Positions 43,126 to 55,440 of a DNA stretch of 64,000 nt are shown here, one piece after another. This DNA is from Sabellastarte sp. h YS-2021 (Eukaryota; Annelida; Polychaeta; Sabellida; Sabellidae), in contig OZ024930.1 of NCBI GenBank assembly GCA_964017235.1, positions 23,874,614 through 23,938,613 of the forward strand, in the 5' to 3' direction. Each line of letters opens with the position of its first letter. The stretch's first letter is position 1. Position numbers and translations under genes: made by a program. The notes below the pieces were generated by a model that worked only from the letters and a program-made list of their open reading frames with translations, was not told the DNA's origin and made no database searches.

Positions 43126-46100
43126 TGTGAAAGCTCTTCCAAAAGTAGGTGAATGAGTTATTTGAGAAAAATTGGCTATCTGTAATACTATTAAGAGATA
43201 ATTCACATTTACTCATTTTTGAGTAGGTGAATAATTATCTATGGGTCTGAAACTTCACCAAGTGAAAGCTCTCCCAAAAGTAGGTGAATGAGTTATTTGA
43301 GAAAAATTGGCTATCTGCAATACTTTTAGAGATAATTCGCATTAACTCATTTTGAGTAGGTGAGTAATTAGCTATGGGTCTGAAACTTCACCATGTGAAA
43401 GCTCTCCCACAAGTAGATGAATGAGTATTTGATAAAAATTGGGTATCCGCAATACTTTTACAGATAATTAGCATTTACTCATTTTGAGTAGGTGAATAAA
43501 TAGCTATGGGTCTGAAACTTGACAGAGTGAAAGCTCTTCCAAAAGTAGGTGAATGAGTTATTTGAGAAAAATTGGCTATCTGCAATACTTTTAGAGATAA
43601 TTCACATTTACTCATTTTGAGTAAGTGAATAATTAGCTATGGGTCTGAAACTTCACCAAGTGAAAGCTTTGCCAAAAGTAGGTGAATGAGTTATTTGAGA
43701 AAAATTGGCTATCTGCAATACTTTTAGAGATAATTCGCATTTACTCATTTTGAGTAGGTGAGTAATTAGCTATGGGTCTGAAACTTCACAGAGTGAAAGC
43801 TCTCCCAAAAGTAGATGAATGAGTTATTTGAGAAAAATTGGCTATCTGCAATACTTTTAGAGATAATTCGCATTTACTCATTTTGAGTAGGTGAGTAATT
43901 AGCTACAGGTCTGAAACTTCACAGAGTGAAAGCTCTCCCAAAAGTAGGTGAATGAGTTATTTGAGAAAAATTGGCTATCTGCAATACTTTTAGAGATAAT
44001 TCGCATTTACTCATTTTGAGTAGGTAAATAATTAGCTATGGGTCTGATACTTCACCATGTGAAAGCTCTCCCAAAAGTAGGTGAATGAGTTATTTGAGAA
44101 AAATTGGCTATCTGCAATACTTTTAGAGATAATTCGCATTAACTCATTTTGAGTAGGTGAGTAATTAGCTATGGGTCTGAAACTTCACCATGTGAAAGCT
44201 CTCCCACAAGTAGATGAATGAATATTTGATAAAAATTGGGTATCCGCAATACTTTTACAGATAATTAGCATTTACTCATTTTGAGTAGGTGAATAAATAG
44301 CTATGGGTCTGAAACTTCAGAGTGAAAGCTCTCCCAAAAGTAGGTGAATGAGTTATTTGAGAAAAATTGGCTATCTGCAATACTTTTAGAGATAATTCAC
44401 ATTTACTCATTTTGAGTAAGTGAATAATTAGCTATGGGTCTGAAACTTCACCAAGTGAAAGCTCTGCCAAAAGTAGGTGAATGAGTTATTTGAGAAAAAT
44501 TGGCTATCTGCAATACTTTTAGAGATAATTCGCATTTACTCATTTTGAGTAGGTGAGTAATTAGCTATGGGTCTGAAACTTCACAGAGTGAAAGCTCTCC
44601 CAAAAGTAGGTGAATGAGTTATTTGAGAAAAATTGGCTATCTGCAATACTTTTAGAGATAATTCGCATTTACTCATTTTGAGTAGGTGAGTAATTAGCTA
44701 CAGGTCTGAAACTTCACAGAGTGAAAGCTCTCCCAAAAGTAGGTGAATGAGTTATTTGAGAAAAATTGGCTATCTGCAATACTTTTAGAGATAATTCGCA
44801 TTAACTCATTTTGAGTAGGTGAGCAATTAGCTATGGGTCTGAAACTTCACCATGTGAAAGCTCTCCCAAAAGTAGATGAATGAGCATTTGATAAAAATTG
44901 GGTATCTGCAATACTTTTACAGATAATTAGCATTTACTCATTTTGAGTAGGTGAATAAATAGCTATGGGTCTGAAACTTCAGAGTGAAAGCTCTCCCAAA
45001 AGTAGGTGAATGAGTTATTTGAGAAAAATTGGCTATCTGCAACACTTTTAGAGATAATTCACATTTACTCATTTTGAGTAAGTGAATAATTAGCTATGGG
45101 TCTGAAACTTCACCAAGTGAAAGCTCTGCCAAAAGTAGGTGAATGAGTTATTTGAGAAAAATTGGCTATCTGCAATACTTTTAGAGATAATTCGCATTTA
45201 CTCATTTTGAGTAGGTGAGTAATTAGCTATGGGTCTGATACTTCACAGAGTGAAAGCTCTCCCAAAAGTAGGTGAATGAGTTATTTGACAAAAATTGGCT
45301 ATCTGCAATACTTTTAGAGATAATTCGCATTTACTCATTTTGAGTAGGTAAATAATTTGCTATGGGTCTGATACTTCACCAAGTGAAAGCTCTCCGAAAA
45401 GTAGGTGAATGAGTTATTTGAGAAAAATTGGCTATCTGCAATACTTTTAGAGATAATTCGCATTTACTCATTTTGAGTAGGTGAGTAATTAGCTATGGGT
45501 CTGAAACTTCACAGAGTGAAAGCTCTCCCAAAAGTAGGTGAATGAGTTATTTGAGAAAAATTGGCTATCTGCAATACTTTTAGAGATAATTCGCATTTAC
45601 TCATTTTGAGTAGGTGAGTAATTAGCTACGGGTCTGAAACTTCACAGAGTGAAAGCTCTCCCAAAAGTAGGTGAATGAGTTATTTGAGAAAAATTGGCTA
45701 TCTGCAATACTTTTAGAGATAATTCGCATTTACTCATTTTGAGTAGGGGAGTAATTAGCTACAGGTCTGAAACTTCACAGAGTGAAAGCTCTCCCAAAAG
45801 TAGGTGAATGAGTTATTTGAGAAAAATTGGCTATCTGCAATACTTTTAGAGATAATTCGCATTTACTCATTTTGAGTAGGTAAATAATTAGCTATGGGTC
45901 TGATACTTCACCAAGTGAAAGCTCTCCCAAAAGTAGGTGAATGAGTTATTTGAGAAAAATTGGCTATCTGCAATACTTTTAAAGATAATTCGCATTAACT
46001 CATTTTGAGTAGGTGAGTAATTAGCTATGGGTCTGAAACTTCACCATGTGAAAGCTCTCCCACAAGTAGATGAATGAGTATTTGATAAAAATTGGGTATC

Positions 46101-49100
46101 CGCAATACTTTTACAGATAATTAGCATTTGCTCATTTTGAGTAGGTGAATAAATAGCTATGGGTCTGAAACTTCAGAGTGAAAGCTCTCCCAAAAGTAGG
46201 TGAATGAGTTATTTGAGAAAAATTGGCTATCTGCAATACTTTTAGAGATAATTCGCATTTACTCATTTTGAGTAGGTGAGTAATTAGCTATGGGTCTGAA
46301 ACTTCACAGAGTGAAAGCTCTCCCAAAAGTAGGTGAATGAGTTATTTGAGAAAAATTGGCTATCTGCAATACTTTTAGAGATAATTCGCATTTACTCATT
46401 TTGAGTAGGTGAGTAATTAGCTACAGGTCTGAAACTTCACAGAGTGAAAGCTCTCCCAAAAGTAGGTGAATGAGTTATTTGAGAAAAATTGGCTATCTGC
46501 AATACTTTTAGAGATAATTCGCATTTACTCATTTTGAGTAGGTAAATAATTTGCTATGGGTCTGATACTTCACCAAGTGAAAGCTCTCCCAAAAGTAGGC
46601 GAATGAGTTATTTGAGAAAAATTGGCTATCTGCAATACTTTTAGAGATAATTCGCATTTACTCATTTTGAGTAGGTGAGTAATTAGCTATGGGTCTGAAA
46701 CTTCACAGAGTGAAAGCTCTCCCAAAAGTAGGTGAATGAGTTATTTGAGAAAAATTGGCGATCTGCAATACTTTTAGAGATAATTCGCAGTTACTCATTT
46801 TGAGTAGGTAAATAATTAGCTATGGGTCTGATACTTCACCAAGTGAAAGCTCTCCCAAAAGTAGGTGAATGAGTTATTTGAGAAAAATTGGCTATCTGCA
46901 ATACTTTTAGAGATAATTCGCATTAACTCATTTTGAGTAGGTGAGTAATTAGCTATGGGTCTGAAACTTCACCATGTGAAAGCTCTCCCACAAGTAGATG
47001 TATGAGTATTTGATAAAAATTGGTATCCGCAATACTTTTACAGATAATTAGCATTTACTCATTTTGAGTAGGTGAATAAATAGCTATGGGTCTGAAACTT
47101 CAGAGTGAAAGCTCTCCCAAAAGTAGGTGAATGAGTTATTTGAGAAAAATTGGCTATCTGCAATACTTTTAGAGATAATTCACATTTACTCATTTTGAGT
47201 AAGTGAATAATTAGCTATGGGTCTGAAACTTCACCAAGTGAAAGCTCTGCCAAAAGTAGGTGAATGAGTTATTTGAGAAAAATTGGCTATCTGCAATACT
47301 TTTAGAGATAATTCGCATTTACTCATTTTGAGTAGGTGAGTAATTAGCTATGGGTCTGATACTTCACAGAGTGAAAGCTCTCCCAAAAGTAGGTGAATGA
47401 GTTATTTGACAAAAATTGGCTATCTGCAATACTTTTAGAGATAATTCGCATTTACTCATTTTGAGTAGGTAAATAATTTGCTATGGGTCTGATACTTCAC
47501 CAAGTGAAAGCTCTCCCAAAAGTAGGTGAATGAGTTATTTGAGAAAAATTGGCTATCTGCAATACTTTTAGAGATAATTCGCATTTACTCATTTTGAGTA
47601 GGTGAGTAATTAGCTATGGGTCTGAAACTTCACAGAGTGAAAGCTCTCCCAAAAGTAGGTGAATGAGTTATTTGAGAAAAATTGGCTATCTGCAATACTT
47701 TTAGAGATAATTCGCATTTACTCATTTTGAGTAGGTGAGTAATTAGCTACGGGTCTGAAACTTCACAGAGTGAAAGCTCTCCCAAAAGTAGGTGAATGAG
47801 TTATTTGAGAAAAATTGGCTATCTGCAATACTTTTAGAGATAATTCGCATTTACTCATTTTGAGTAGGGGAGTAATTAGCTACAGGTCTGAAACTTCACA
47901 GAGTGAAAGCTCTCCCAAAAGTAGGTGAATGAGTTATTTGAGAAAAATTGGCTATCTGCAATACTTTTAGAGATAATTCGCATTTACTCATTTTGAGTAG
48001 GTAAATAATTAGCTATGGGTCTGATACTTCACCAAGTGAAAGCTCTCCCAAAAGTAGGTGAATGAGTTATTTGAGAAAAATTGGCTATCTGCAATACTTT
48101 TAAAGATAATTCGCATTAACTCATTTTGAGTAGGTGAGTAATTAGCTATGGGTCTGAAACTTCACCATGTGAAAGCTCTCCCACAAGTAGATGAATGAGT
48201 ATTTGATAAAAATTGGGTATCCGCAATACTTTTACAGATAATTAGCATTTACTCATTTTGAGTAGGTGAATAAATAGCTATGGGTCTGAAACTTCAGAGT
48301 GAAAGCTCTCCCAAAAGTAGGTGAATGAGTTATTTGAGAAAAATTGGCTATCTGCAATACTTTTAGAGATAATTCGCATTTACTCATTTTGAGTAGGTGA
48401 GTAATTAGCTATGGGTCTGAAACTTCACAGAGTGAAAGCTCTCCCAAAAGTAGGTGAATGAGTTATTTGAGAAAAATTGGCTATCTGCAATACTTTTAGA
48501 GACAATTCGCATTAACTCATTTTGAGTAGGTGAGTAATTAGGTACAGGTCTGAAACTTCACAGAGTGAAAGCTCTCCCAAAAGTAGGTGAATGAGTTATT
48601 TGAGAAAAAGTGGCTATCTGCAATACTTTTAGAGATAATTCGCATTAACTCATTTTGAGTAGGTGAGTAATTAGCTATGGGTCGGAAACTTCACCATGTG
48701 AAAGCTCTCCCACAAGTAGATGAATGAGTATTTGATAAAAATTGGGTATCCTCAATACTTTTACAGATAATTAGCATTTACTCATTTTGAGTAGGTGAAT
48801 AAATAGCTATGGGTCTGAAACTTCACCAAGTGAAAGCTCTGCCAAAAGTAGGTGAATGAGTTATTTGAGAAAAATTGGCTATCTGCAATACTTTTAGAGA
48901 TAATTCGCATTTACTCATTTTGAGTAGGTGAGTAATTAGCTATGGGTCTGAAACTTCACAGAGTGAAAGCTCTCCCAAAAGTAGATGAATGAGTTATTTG
49001 AGAAAAATTGGCTATCTGCAATACTTTTAGAGATAATTCGCATTTACTCATTTTGAGTAGGTGAGTAATTAGCTACAGGTCTGAAACTTCACAGAGTGAA

Positions 49101-52100
49101 AGCTCTCCCAAAAGTAGGTGAATGAGTTATTTGAGAAAAATTGGCTATCTGCAATACTTTTAGAGATAATTCACATTTACTCATTTTGAGTAGGTAAATA
49201 ATTAGCTATGGGTCTGAAACTTCATAGAGTGAAAGCTCTCCCAAAAGTAGGTGAATGAGTTATTTGAGAAAAATTGGCTATCTGCAATACTTTTAGAGAT
49301 AATTCACATTTACTCATTTTGAGTAAGTGAATAATTAGCTATGGGTCTGAAACTTCACCAAGTGAAAGCTCTGCCAAAAGTAGGTGAATGAGTTATTTGA
49401 GAAAAATTGGCTATCTGCAATACTTTTAGAGATAATTCGCATTTACTCATTTTGAGTAGGTGAGTAATTAGCTATGGGTCTGAAACTTCACAGAGTGAAA
49501 GCTCTCCCAAAAGTAGGTGAATGAGTTGTTTGAGAAAAATTGGCTATCTGCAATACTTTTAGAGATAATTCGCATTTACTCATTTTGAGTAGGTGAGTAA
49601 TTAGCTACAGGTCTGAAACTTCACAGAGTGAAAGCTCTCCCCAAAGTAGGTGAATGAGTTATTTGAGAAAAATTGGCTATCTGCAATACTTTTAGAGATA
49701 ATTCGCATTTACTCATTTTGAGTAGGTAAATAATTAGCTATGGGTCTGATACTTCACCAAGTGAAAGCTCTCCTAAAAGTAGGTGAATGAGTTATTTGAG
49801 AAAAATTGGCTATCTGCAATACTTTTAAAGATAATTCGCATTAACTCATTTTGAGTAGGTGAGTAATTAGCTATGGGTCTGAAACTTCACCATGTGAAAG
49901 CTCTCCCACAAGTAGATGAATGAGTATTTGATAAAAATTGGGTATCCGCAATACTTTTACAGATAATTAGCATTTACTCATTTTGAGCAGGTGAATAAAT
50001 AGCTATGGGTCTGAAACTTCAGAGTGAAAGCTCTCCCAAAAGTAGGTGAATGAGTTATTTGAGAAAAATTGGCTATCTGCAATACTTTTAGAGATAATTC
50101 ACATTTACTCATTTTGAGTAAGTGAATAATTAGCTATGGGTCTGAAACTTCACCAAGTGAAAGCTCTGCCAAAAGTAGGTGAATGAGTTATTTGAGAAAA
50201 ATTGGCTATCTGCAATACTTTTAGAGATAATTCGCATTTACTCATTTTGAGTAGGTGAGTAATTAGCTATGGGTCTGAAACTTCACAGAGTGAAAGCTCT
50301 CCCAAAAGTAGGTGAATGAGTTATTTGAGAAAAATTGGCTATCTGCAATACTTTTAGAGATAATTCGCATTAACTCATTTTGAGTAGGTGAGTAATTAGC
50401 TATGGGTCTGAAACTTCACCATGTGAAAGCTCTCCCACAAGTAGATGAATGAATATTTGATAAAAATTGGGTATCCGCAATACTTTTACAGATAATTAGC
50501 ATTTACTCATTTTGAGTAGGTGAATAAATAGCTATGGGTCTGAAACTTCAGAGTGAAAGCTCTCCCAAAAGTAGGTGAATGAGTTATTTGAGAAAAATTG
50601 GCTATCTGCAATACTTTTAGAGATAATTCACATTTACTCATTTTGAGTAAGTGAATAATTAGCTATGGGTCTGAAACTTCACCAAGTGAAAGCTCTGCCA
50701 AAAGTAGGTGAATGAGTTATTTGAGAAAAATTGGCTATCTGCAATACTTTTAGAGATAATTCGCATTTACTCATTTTGAGTAGGTGAGTAATTAGCTATG
50801 GGTCTGAAACTTCACAGAGTGAAAGCTCTCCCAAAAGTAGGTGAATGAGTTATTTGAGAAAAATTGGCTATCTGTAATACTTTTAGAGATAATTCGCATT
50901 TACTCATTTTGAGTAGGTGAGTAATTAGCTATGGGTCTGAAACTTCACAGAGTGAAAGCTCTCCCAAAAGTAGGTGAATGAGTTATTTGAGAAAAATTGG
51001 CTATCTGCAATACTTTTAGAGATAATTCGCATTTACTCATTTTGAGTAGGTGAGTAATTAGCTACAGGTCTGAAACTTCACAGAGTGAAAGCTCTCCCAA
51101 AAGTAGGTGAATGAGTTATTTGAGAAAAATTGGCTATCTGCAATACTTTTAGAGATAATACGCATTTACTCATTTTGAGTAGGTAAATAATTTGCTATGG
51201 GTCTGATACTTCACCAAGTGAAAGCTCTCCCAAAAGTAGGCGAATGAGTTATTTGAGAAAAATTGGCTATCTGCAATACTTTTAGAGATAATTCGCATTT
51301 ACTCATTTTGAGTAGGTGAGTAATTAGCTATGGGTCTGAAACTTCACAGAGTGAAAGCTCTCCCAAAAGTAGGTGAATGAGTTATTTGAGAAAAATTGGC
51401 TATCTGCAATACTTTTAGAGATAATTCGCATTAACTCATTTTGAGTAGGTGAGTAATTAGCTATGGGTCTGAAACTTCACCATGTGAAAGCTCTGCCAAA
51501 AGTAGGTGAATGAGTTATTTGAGACAAATTGGCTATCTGCAATACTTTTAGAGATAATTCGCATTTACTCATTTTGAGTAGGTGAGTAATTAGCTATGGG
51601 TCTGAAACTTCACAGAGTGAAAGCTCTCCCAAAAGTAGGTGAATGAGTTATTTGAGAAAAATTGGCTATCTGCAATACTTTTAGAGATAATTCACATTTA
51701 CTCATTTTGAGTAAGTGAATAATTAGCTATGGGTCTGAAACTTCACCAAGTGAAAGCTCTGCCAAAAGTAGGTGAATGAGTTATTTGAGAAAAATTGGCT
51801 ATCTGCAATACTTTTAGAGATAATTCGCATTTACTCATTTTGAGTAGGTGAGTAATTAGCTATGGGTCTGAAACTTCACCATGTGAAATCTCTCCCACAA
51901 GTAGATGAATGAGTTATTTGATAAAAATTGGGTATCCGCAATACTTTTACAGATAATTAGCATTTACTCATTTTGAGTAGGTGAATAAATAGCTATGGGT
52001 CTGAAACTTCACAGAGTGAAAGCTCTCCCAAAAGTAGGTGAATGAGTTATTTGAGAAAAATTGGCTATCTGCAATACTTTTAGAGATAATTCACATTTAC

Positions 52101-53222
52101 TCATTTTGAGTAAGTGAATAATTAGCTATGGGTCTGAAACTTCACCAAGTGAAAGCTCTGCCAAAAGTAGGTGAATGAGTTATTTGAGAAAAATTGGCTA
52201 TCTGCAATACTTTTAGAGATAATTCGCATTTACTCATTTTGAGTAGGTGAGTAATTAGCTATGGGTCTGAAACTTCACCATGTGAAAGCTCTCCCACAAG
52301 TAGATGAATGAGTTATTTGATAAAAATTGGGTATCCGCAATACTTTTACAGATAATTAGCATTTACTCATTTTGAGTAGGTGAATAATTAGCTATGGGTC
52401 TGAAACTTCACCAAGTGAAAGCTCTCCCAAAAGTAGGTGAATGAGTTATTTGAGAAAAATTGGCTATCTGCAATACTTTTAGAGATAATTCGCATTTACT
52501 CATTTTGAGTAGGTGAGTAATTAGCTATGGGTCTGAAACTTCACCATGTGAAAGCTCTCCCACAAGTAGATGAATGAGTTATTTGATAAAAATTGGGTAT
52601 CCGCAATACTTTTACAGATAATTAGCATTTACTCATTTTGAGTAGGTAAATAATTAGCTATGGGTCTGAAACTTCACTATGTGAAAGCTCTCCCAAAAGT
52701 AGGTGAATGAGTTATTTGAGAAAAATTGGCTATCCGCAATAGTTTTTAAGATAATTAGCATTTACTCATTTTGAGTAGGTGAGTAATTAGCTATGGGTCT
52801 GAAACTTCACCATGTGAAAGCTCTTCCAAAAGTAGGTGAATGAGTTATTTGAGAAAAATTGGCTATCTGCAATACTTTTAAGAGATAATTTGCATTTACT
52901 CATTTTGAGTAGGTGAGTAATCATCTATGGGTCTGAAACTTCACCATGTGAAAGCTCTCCCAAAAGTACATGAATGAGTTATTTGATAAAAATTGGCTAT
53001 CCTCAATAGTTTTTAAGATAATTAGCATTTACCCATTTTGAGTAGGTGAGTAATTAGCTACGGGTCTGAAACTTCACCAAGTGAAAGCTCTTCCAAAAGT
53101 AGGTGAATGAGTTATTTGAGAAAAATTGGCTATCTGCAATACTTTTAGAGGTAATTCGCATTTTCTCATTTTGAGTAGGTGAGCAATTAGCTATGGGTCT
53201 GAAACTTCACCAAGTGAAAGCT
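43126..53222 (+). repeat. ~133-bp satellite array, ~76 copies
   Basis: About 10.1 kb of head-to-tail monomers of 130-136 bp. Each has 'gtgaaagctctcccaaaag', 'aggtgaatgagttatttgag', 'ttggctatctgcaatac', a TACTCA-TTT-TGAGTA hairpin and 'atgggtctgaaacttcac'. No open frame crosses a monomer. Variant monomers (CACAAGTAGATG with GGGTATCCGC) recur at about 43391, 44188, 44851, 46043, 46972, 48164, 48693, 49890, 50419, 51879, 52278 and 52544. Private variants repeat at fixed distances of 2121 bp and about 1726 bp, so there is higher-order structure. Both array ends are more diverged than the middle. Confidence 0.95.
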
Positions 53223-54330
53223 CTTTGGGATAGCTGCTCTGCAGAGATACCCGGAAGATCAAAAATTTCGTCGAAATCGCTCTATGTAGCACGGTTTTCG
53301 AAATATTAGCATTTTTGTGTTTTGCAATTTTTGCGCAAAAATTCGAAAATTCAAAATGGCCGCCATTTTTGGCAAGATAAAATTTTTTTGAAAATTGGCA
53401 TGGCTACTCTGCAGAGATACCCTGTGGGTCCAAAATTTCGTCGAAATCGCTCTATCTAGCACGGTTTTCGAGATATAAGCATTTTTATGTTTTGCAATTT
53501 TGCGAAAAATTCGAAAATTCAAAATGGCCGCCATTTTTGGCGAGAAATTTTTTTTTTTTAAATTGGCATGGCTACTCTGCAGAGATACCCTGCGGATCAA
53601 AAATTTCGTCAAAATCGCTCTATCTAGCAGGGTTTTCGAGATATAAGCATTTTTATGTTTTGCAATTTTTGCGAAAAACTCGAAAATTCAAAATGGCCGC
53701 CATTTTTGGCGAGAGAAAATTTTTTTGAAAATTGGCATGGCTATACTCTGCAGGGATACCCTATGGGTCAAAAATTTCGTCGAAATCGCTCTATCTAGCA
53801 GGGTTTTCGAGATAAAAGCATTTTTATGTTTTGCAATTTTTGCGAAAAATTCGAAAATTCAAAATGGCCGCCATTTTTGGCGAGATAAAATTTTTTGAAA
53901 ATTGGCATGGCTACTCTGCAGAGATACCCTGCGGATCAAAAATTTCGTCGAAATCGCTCTACCTAGCAGGGTTTTCAAGATATAAGCATTTTTATGTTTT
54001 GCAATTTTTGCGAAAAACTCGAAAATTCAAAATGGCCGCCATTTTTGGCGAGATAAAATTTTTTTGAAAATTGGCATGGCTATACTCTGCAGGGATACCC
54101 TATGGGTCAAAAATTTCGTCGAAATCGCTCTATCTAGCAGGGTTTTCGAGATAAAAGCATTTTTATGTTTTGCAATTTGTGCGAAAAATTCAAAATGGCC
54201 GCCATTTTTGGCGAGATAAAAGTTTTTGAAAATTGGCATGGCTACTCTTCAGATATACCCTGTGGGTCAAAAATTTAATTTCGTCGAAATCGCTCTATCT
54301 AGCAGGGTTTTCGAGATATAAGTTTCAGGT
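53223..54330 (+). repeat. ~168-bp minisatellite, right block
   Basis: Six units with 'atggccgcc' at about 53356, 53524, 53693, 53864, 54032 and 54194 (spacings 168, 169, 171, 168 and 162). Each has 'ggcatggctactctgcagag', 'aatttcgtcgaaatcgctct' and 'ttcgagatataagcattttt'. Open frames on either strand (53259-54239) are repeat artefacts. It continues the block at 42780-43125. Confidence 0.92.
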
Positions 54331-54597
54331 GAATTGATAAAATTCCTTTCAAGTTATCATCCGGACAAGCTTCCCCATCGAAAAAAGACATTTTTGGTCA
54401 TGTGACCTCTCTGATTGGTTGAAATGTCACTGCAGCATATTCAAAAAAATTCCCCAAGGCTACTGCCTAAACCTGCCAAATTTGAAAAGAATCCGCCTAA
54501 CGGTTACAGAGTTATAAGGAAAACAAAATGCGGAGCCGCCAGAGCCGGCCGAGCCTGAAGGTCTCCCATACACAAACAAGCGTCCCTTGCGGGACGC
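54331..54597. other. Unassigned repeat-like stretch with hairpin
   Basis: No gene. 'aaatttgaaaagaatccgcctaacggttacagagttataagg' resembles the internal units of the insertion at 39700-39960 ('accaaatttgag...gagttataaggg'). A perfect AAGCGTCCC-TTGC-GGGACGCTT hairpin occupies about 54579-54600. Confidence 0.5.
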
Positions 54598-54667
54598 TTA
54601 ATGAACTATTTCTGTATTAATGCGCATGGCAGAGTGAACTAGGTCACCAGGGGTCAAAGGGTAGCAA
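54598..54667 (+). mobile_element. DIRS-C right-ITR fragment, inverted
   Basis: 'aatgaactatttctgtatta' to 'ggtcaaagggtagcaag' is the reverse complement of 35690-35762 inside the C1 right ITR. The fragment ends exactly where the B1 right end begins, so B1 probably inserted here. Confidence 0.75.
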
Positions 54668-55040
54668 GTTTGCAAAGTTAATAAGTAAATTAAATTTTTA
54701 TAAGTTAATACCCTATCCAATGGACAATTGCTAATCCGGTCGGCGCAGACCGGCCCGCCAAACGCCAGAAAAAGACGTCCTGTGTTGCCACCGGCTGGCC
54801 GGTCCGTAGTACTGTGCACTCCCCAGATGGCACCTCGTACTTCCTTCCTGTCTAGACAACCTGACGTCTTAGCATCTTTTTCGTTGTCTAAACCTCTTAG
54901 ACCCCTAGTAAGCTGATAGCGGGGTCGGTGGGAGGGTCTTGTGTGTCCATTGGATAGGGTATTAACTTATAAAAATTTAATTTACTTATTAAATTTACAA
55001 TTTTATTGCGTTAATACATCCTATCCAATGGACAATTGCT
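54668..55040 (-). repeat. DIRS-B1 right ITR and ICR
   Basis: The outer end TTTGCAAAGTTAATAAGTAA leads to 'tttttataagttaatacc' and 'ctatccaatggacaattgct'. The ICR at about 54941-55040 gives the right end inverted (with TATAAAAA on the plus strand), then left-end text TTTTATTGCGTTAATAC, then the same 'tatccaatggacaattgct'. The architecture is as in families A, C and D. Confidence 0.85.
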
Positions 55041-55440
55041 GAATAACTACCGCTTGGTCGGCGGGTAAGTTACTAGGGACTTATGTGAACTCACAAGTAA
55101 TAGCAAATTTTAACCTACGGTCTAGGCTGACTTCGTCAGGAGACCTATAGGCCCAGGCCTGGGTTGACCCTAAGGTCAGGAAACCCTGTAAGACCTTTGT
55201 CGGTTGCCAACAGCCGGTTACCCGGGGGCTATACCGACGTCGTCCCCCCCTTTTTTTGTAACAGACCTGCTCTGAGGTAGGGGAAGAGAGGGATGAGTTC
55301 AGTCCCAGAAAGCCAATAATCCTCCCGAAGGAAGCACATCACATTTCATACTATGTGCTTGTAGAACTGTTACATTATGTACATATATACAAATCTCCTC
55401 ACTCTAAGGGCCACTTGTGGTTCTGCTGAGCAGCCCAACA
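55041..55440 (-). other. DIRS-B1 3' untranslated region
   Basis: No gene. It contains 'cccccctttttttgtaac' and a segment ('cctgctctgaggtagggga') that is found inverted at 34630-34680 in the B2 relic. Confidence 0.6.

Noticed and set aside
43126-53222. CRISPR-like array of regular repeats
   Set aside because: Monomers are contiguous ~133-bp satellite units with no unique spacers, and the context is eukaryotic with no cas genes.
53259-54239. Several 60-117-residue open frames on both strands
   Set aside because: They are translations of the ~168-bp minisatellite and repeat with its period.
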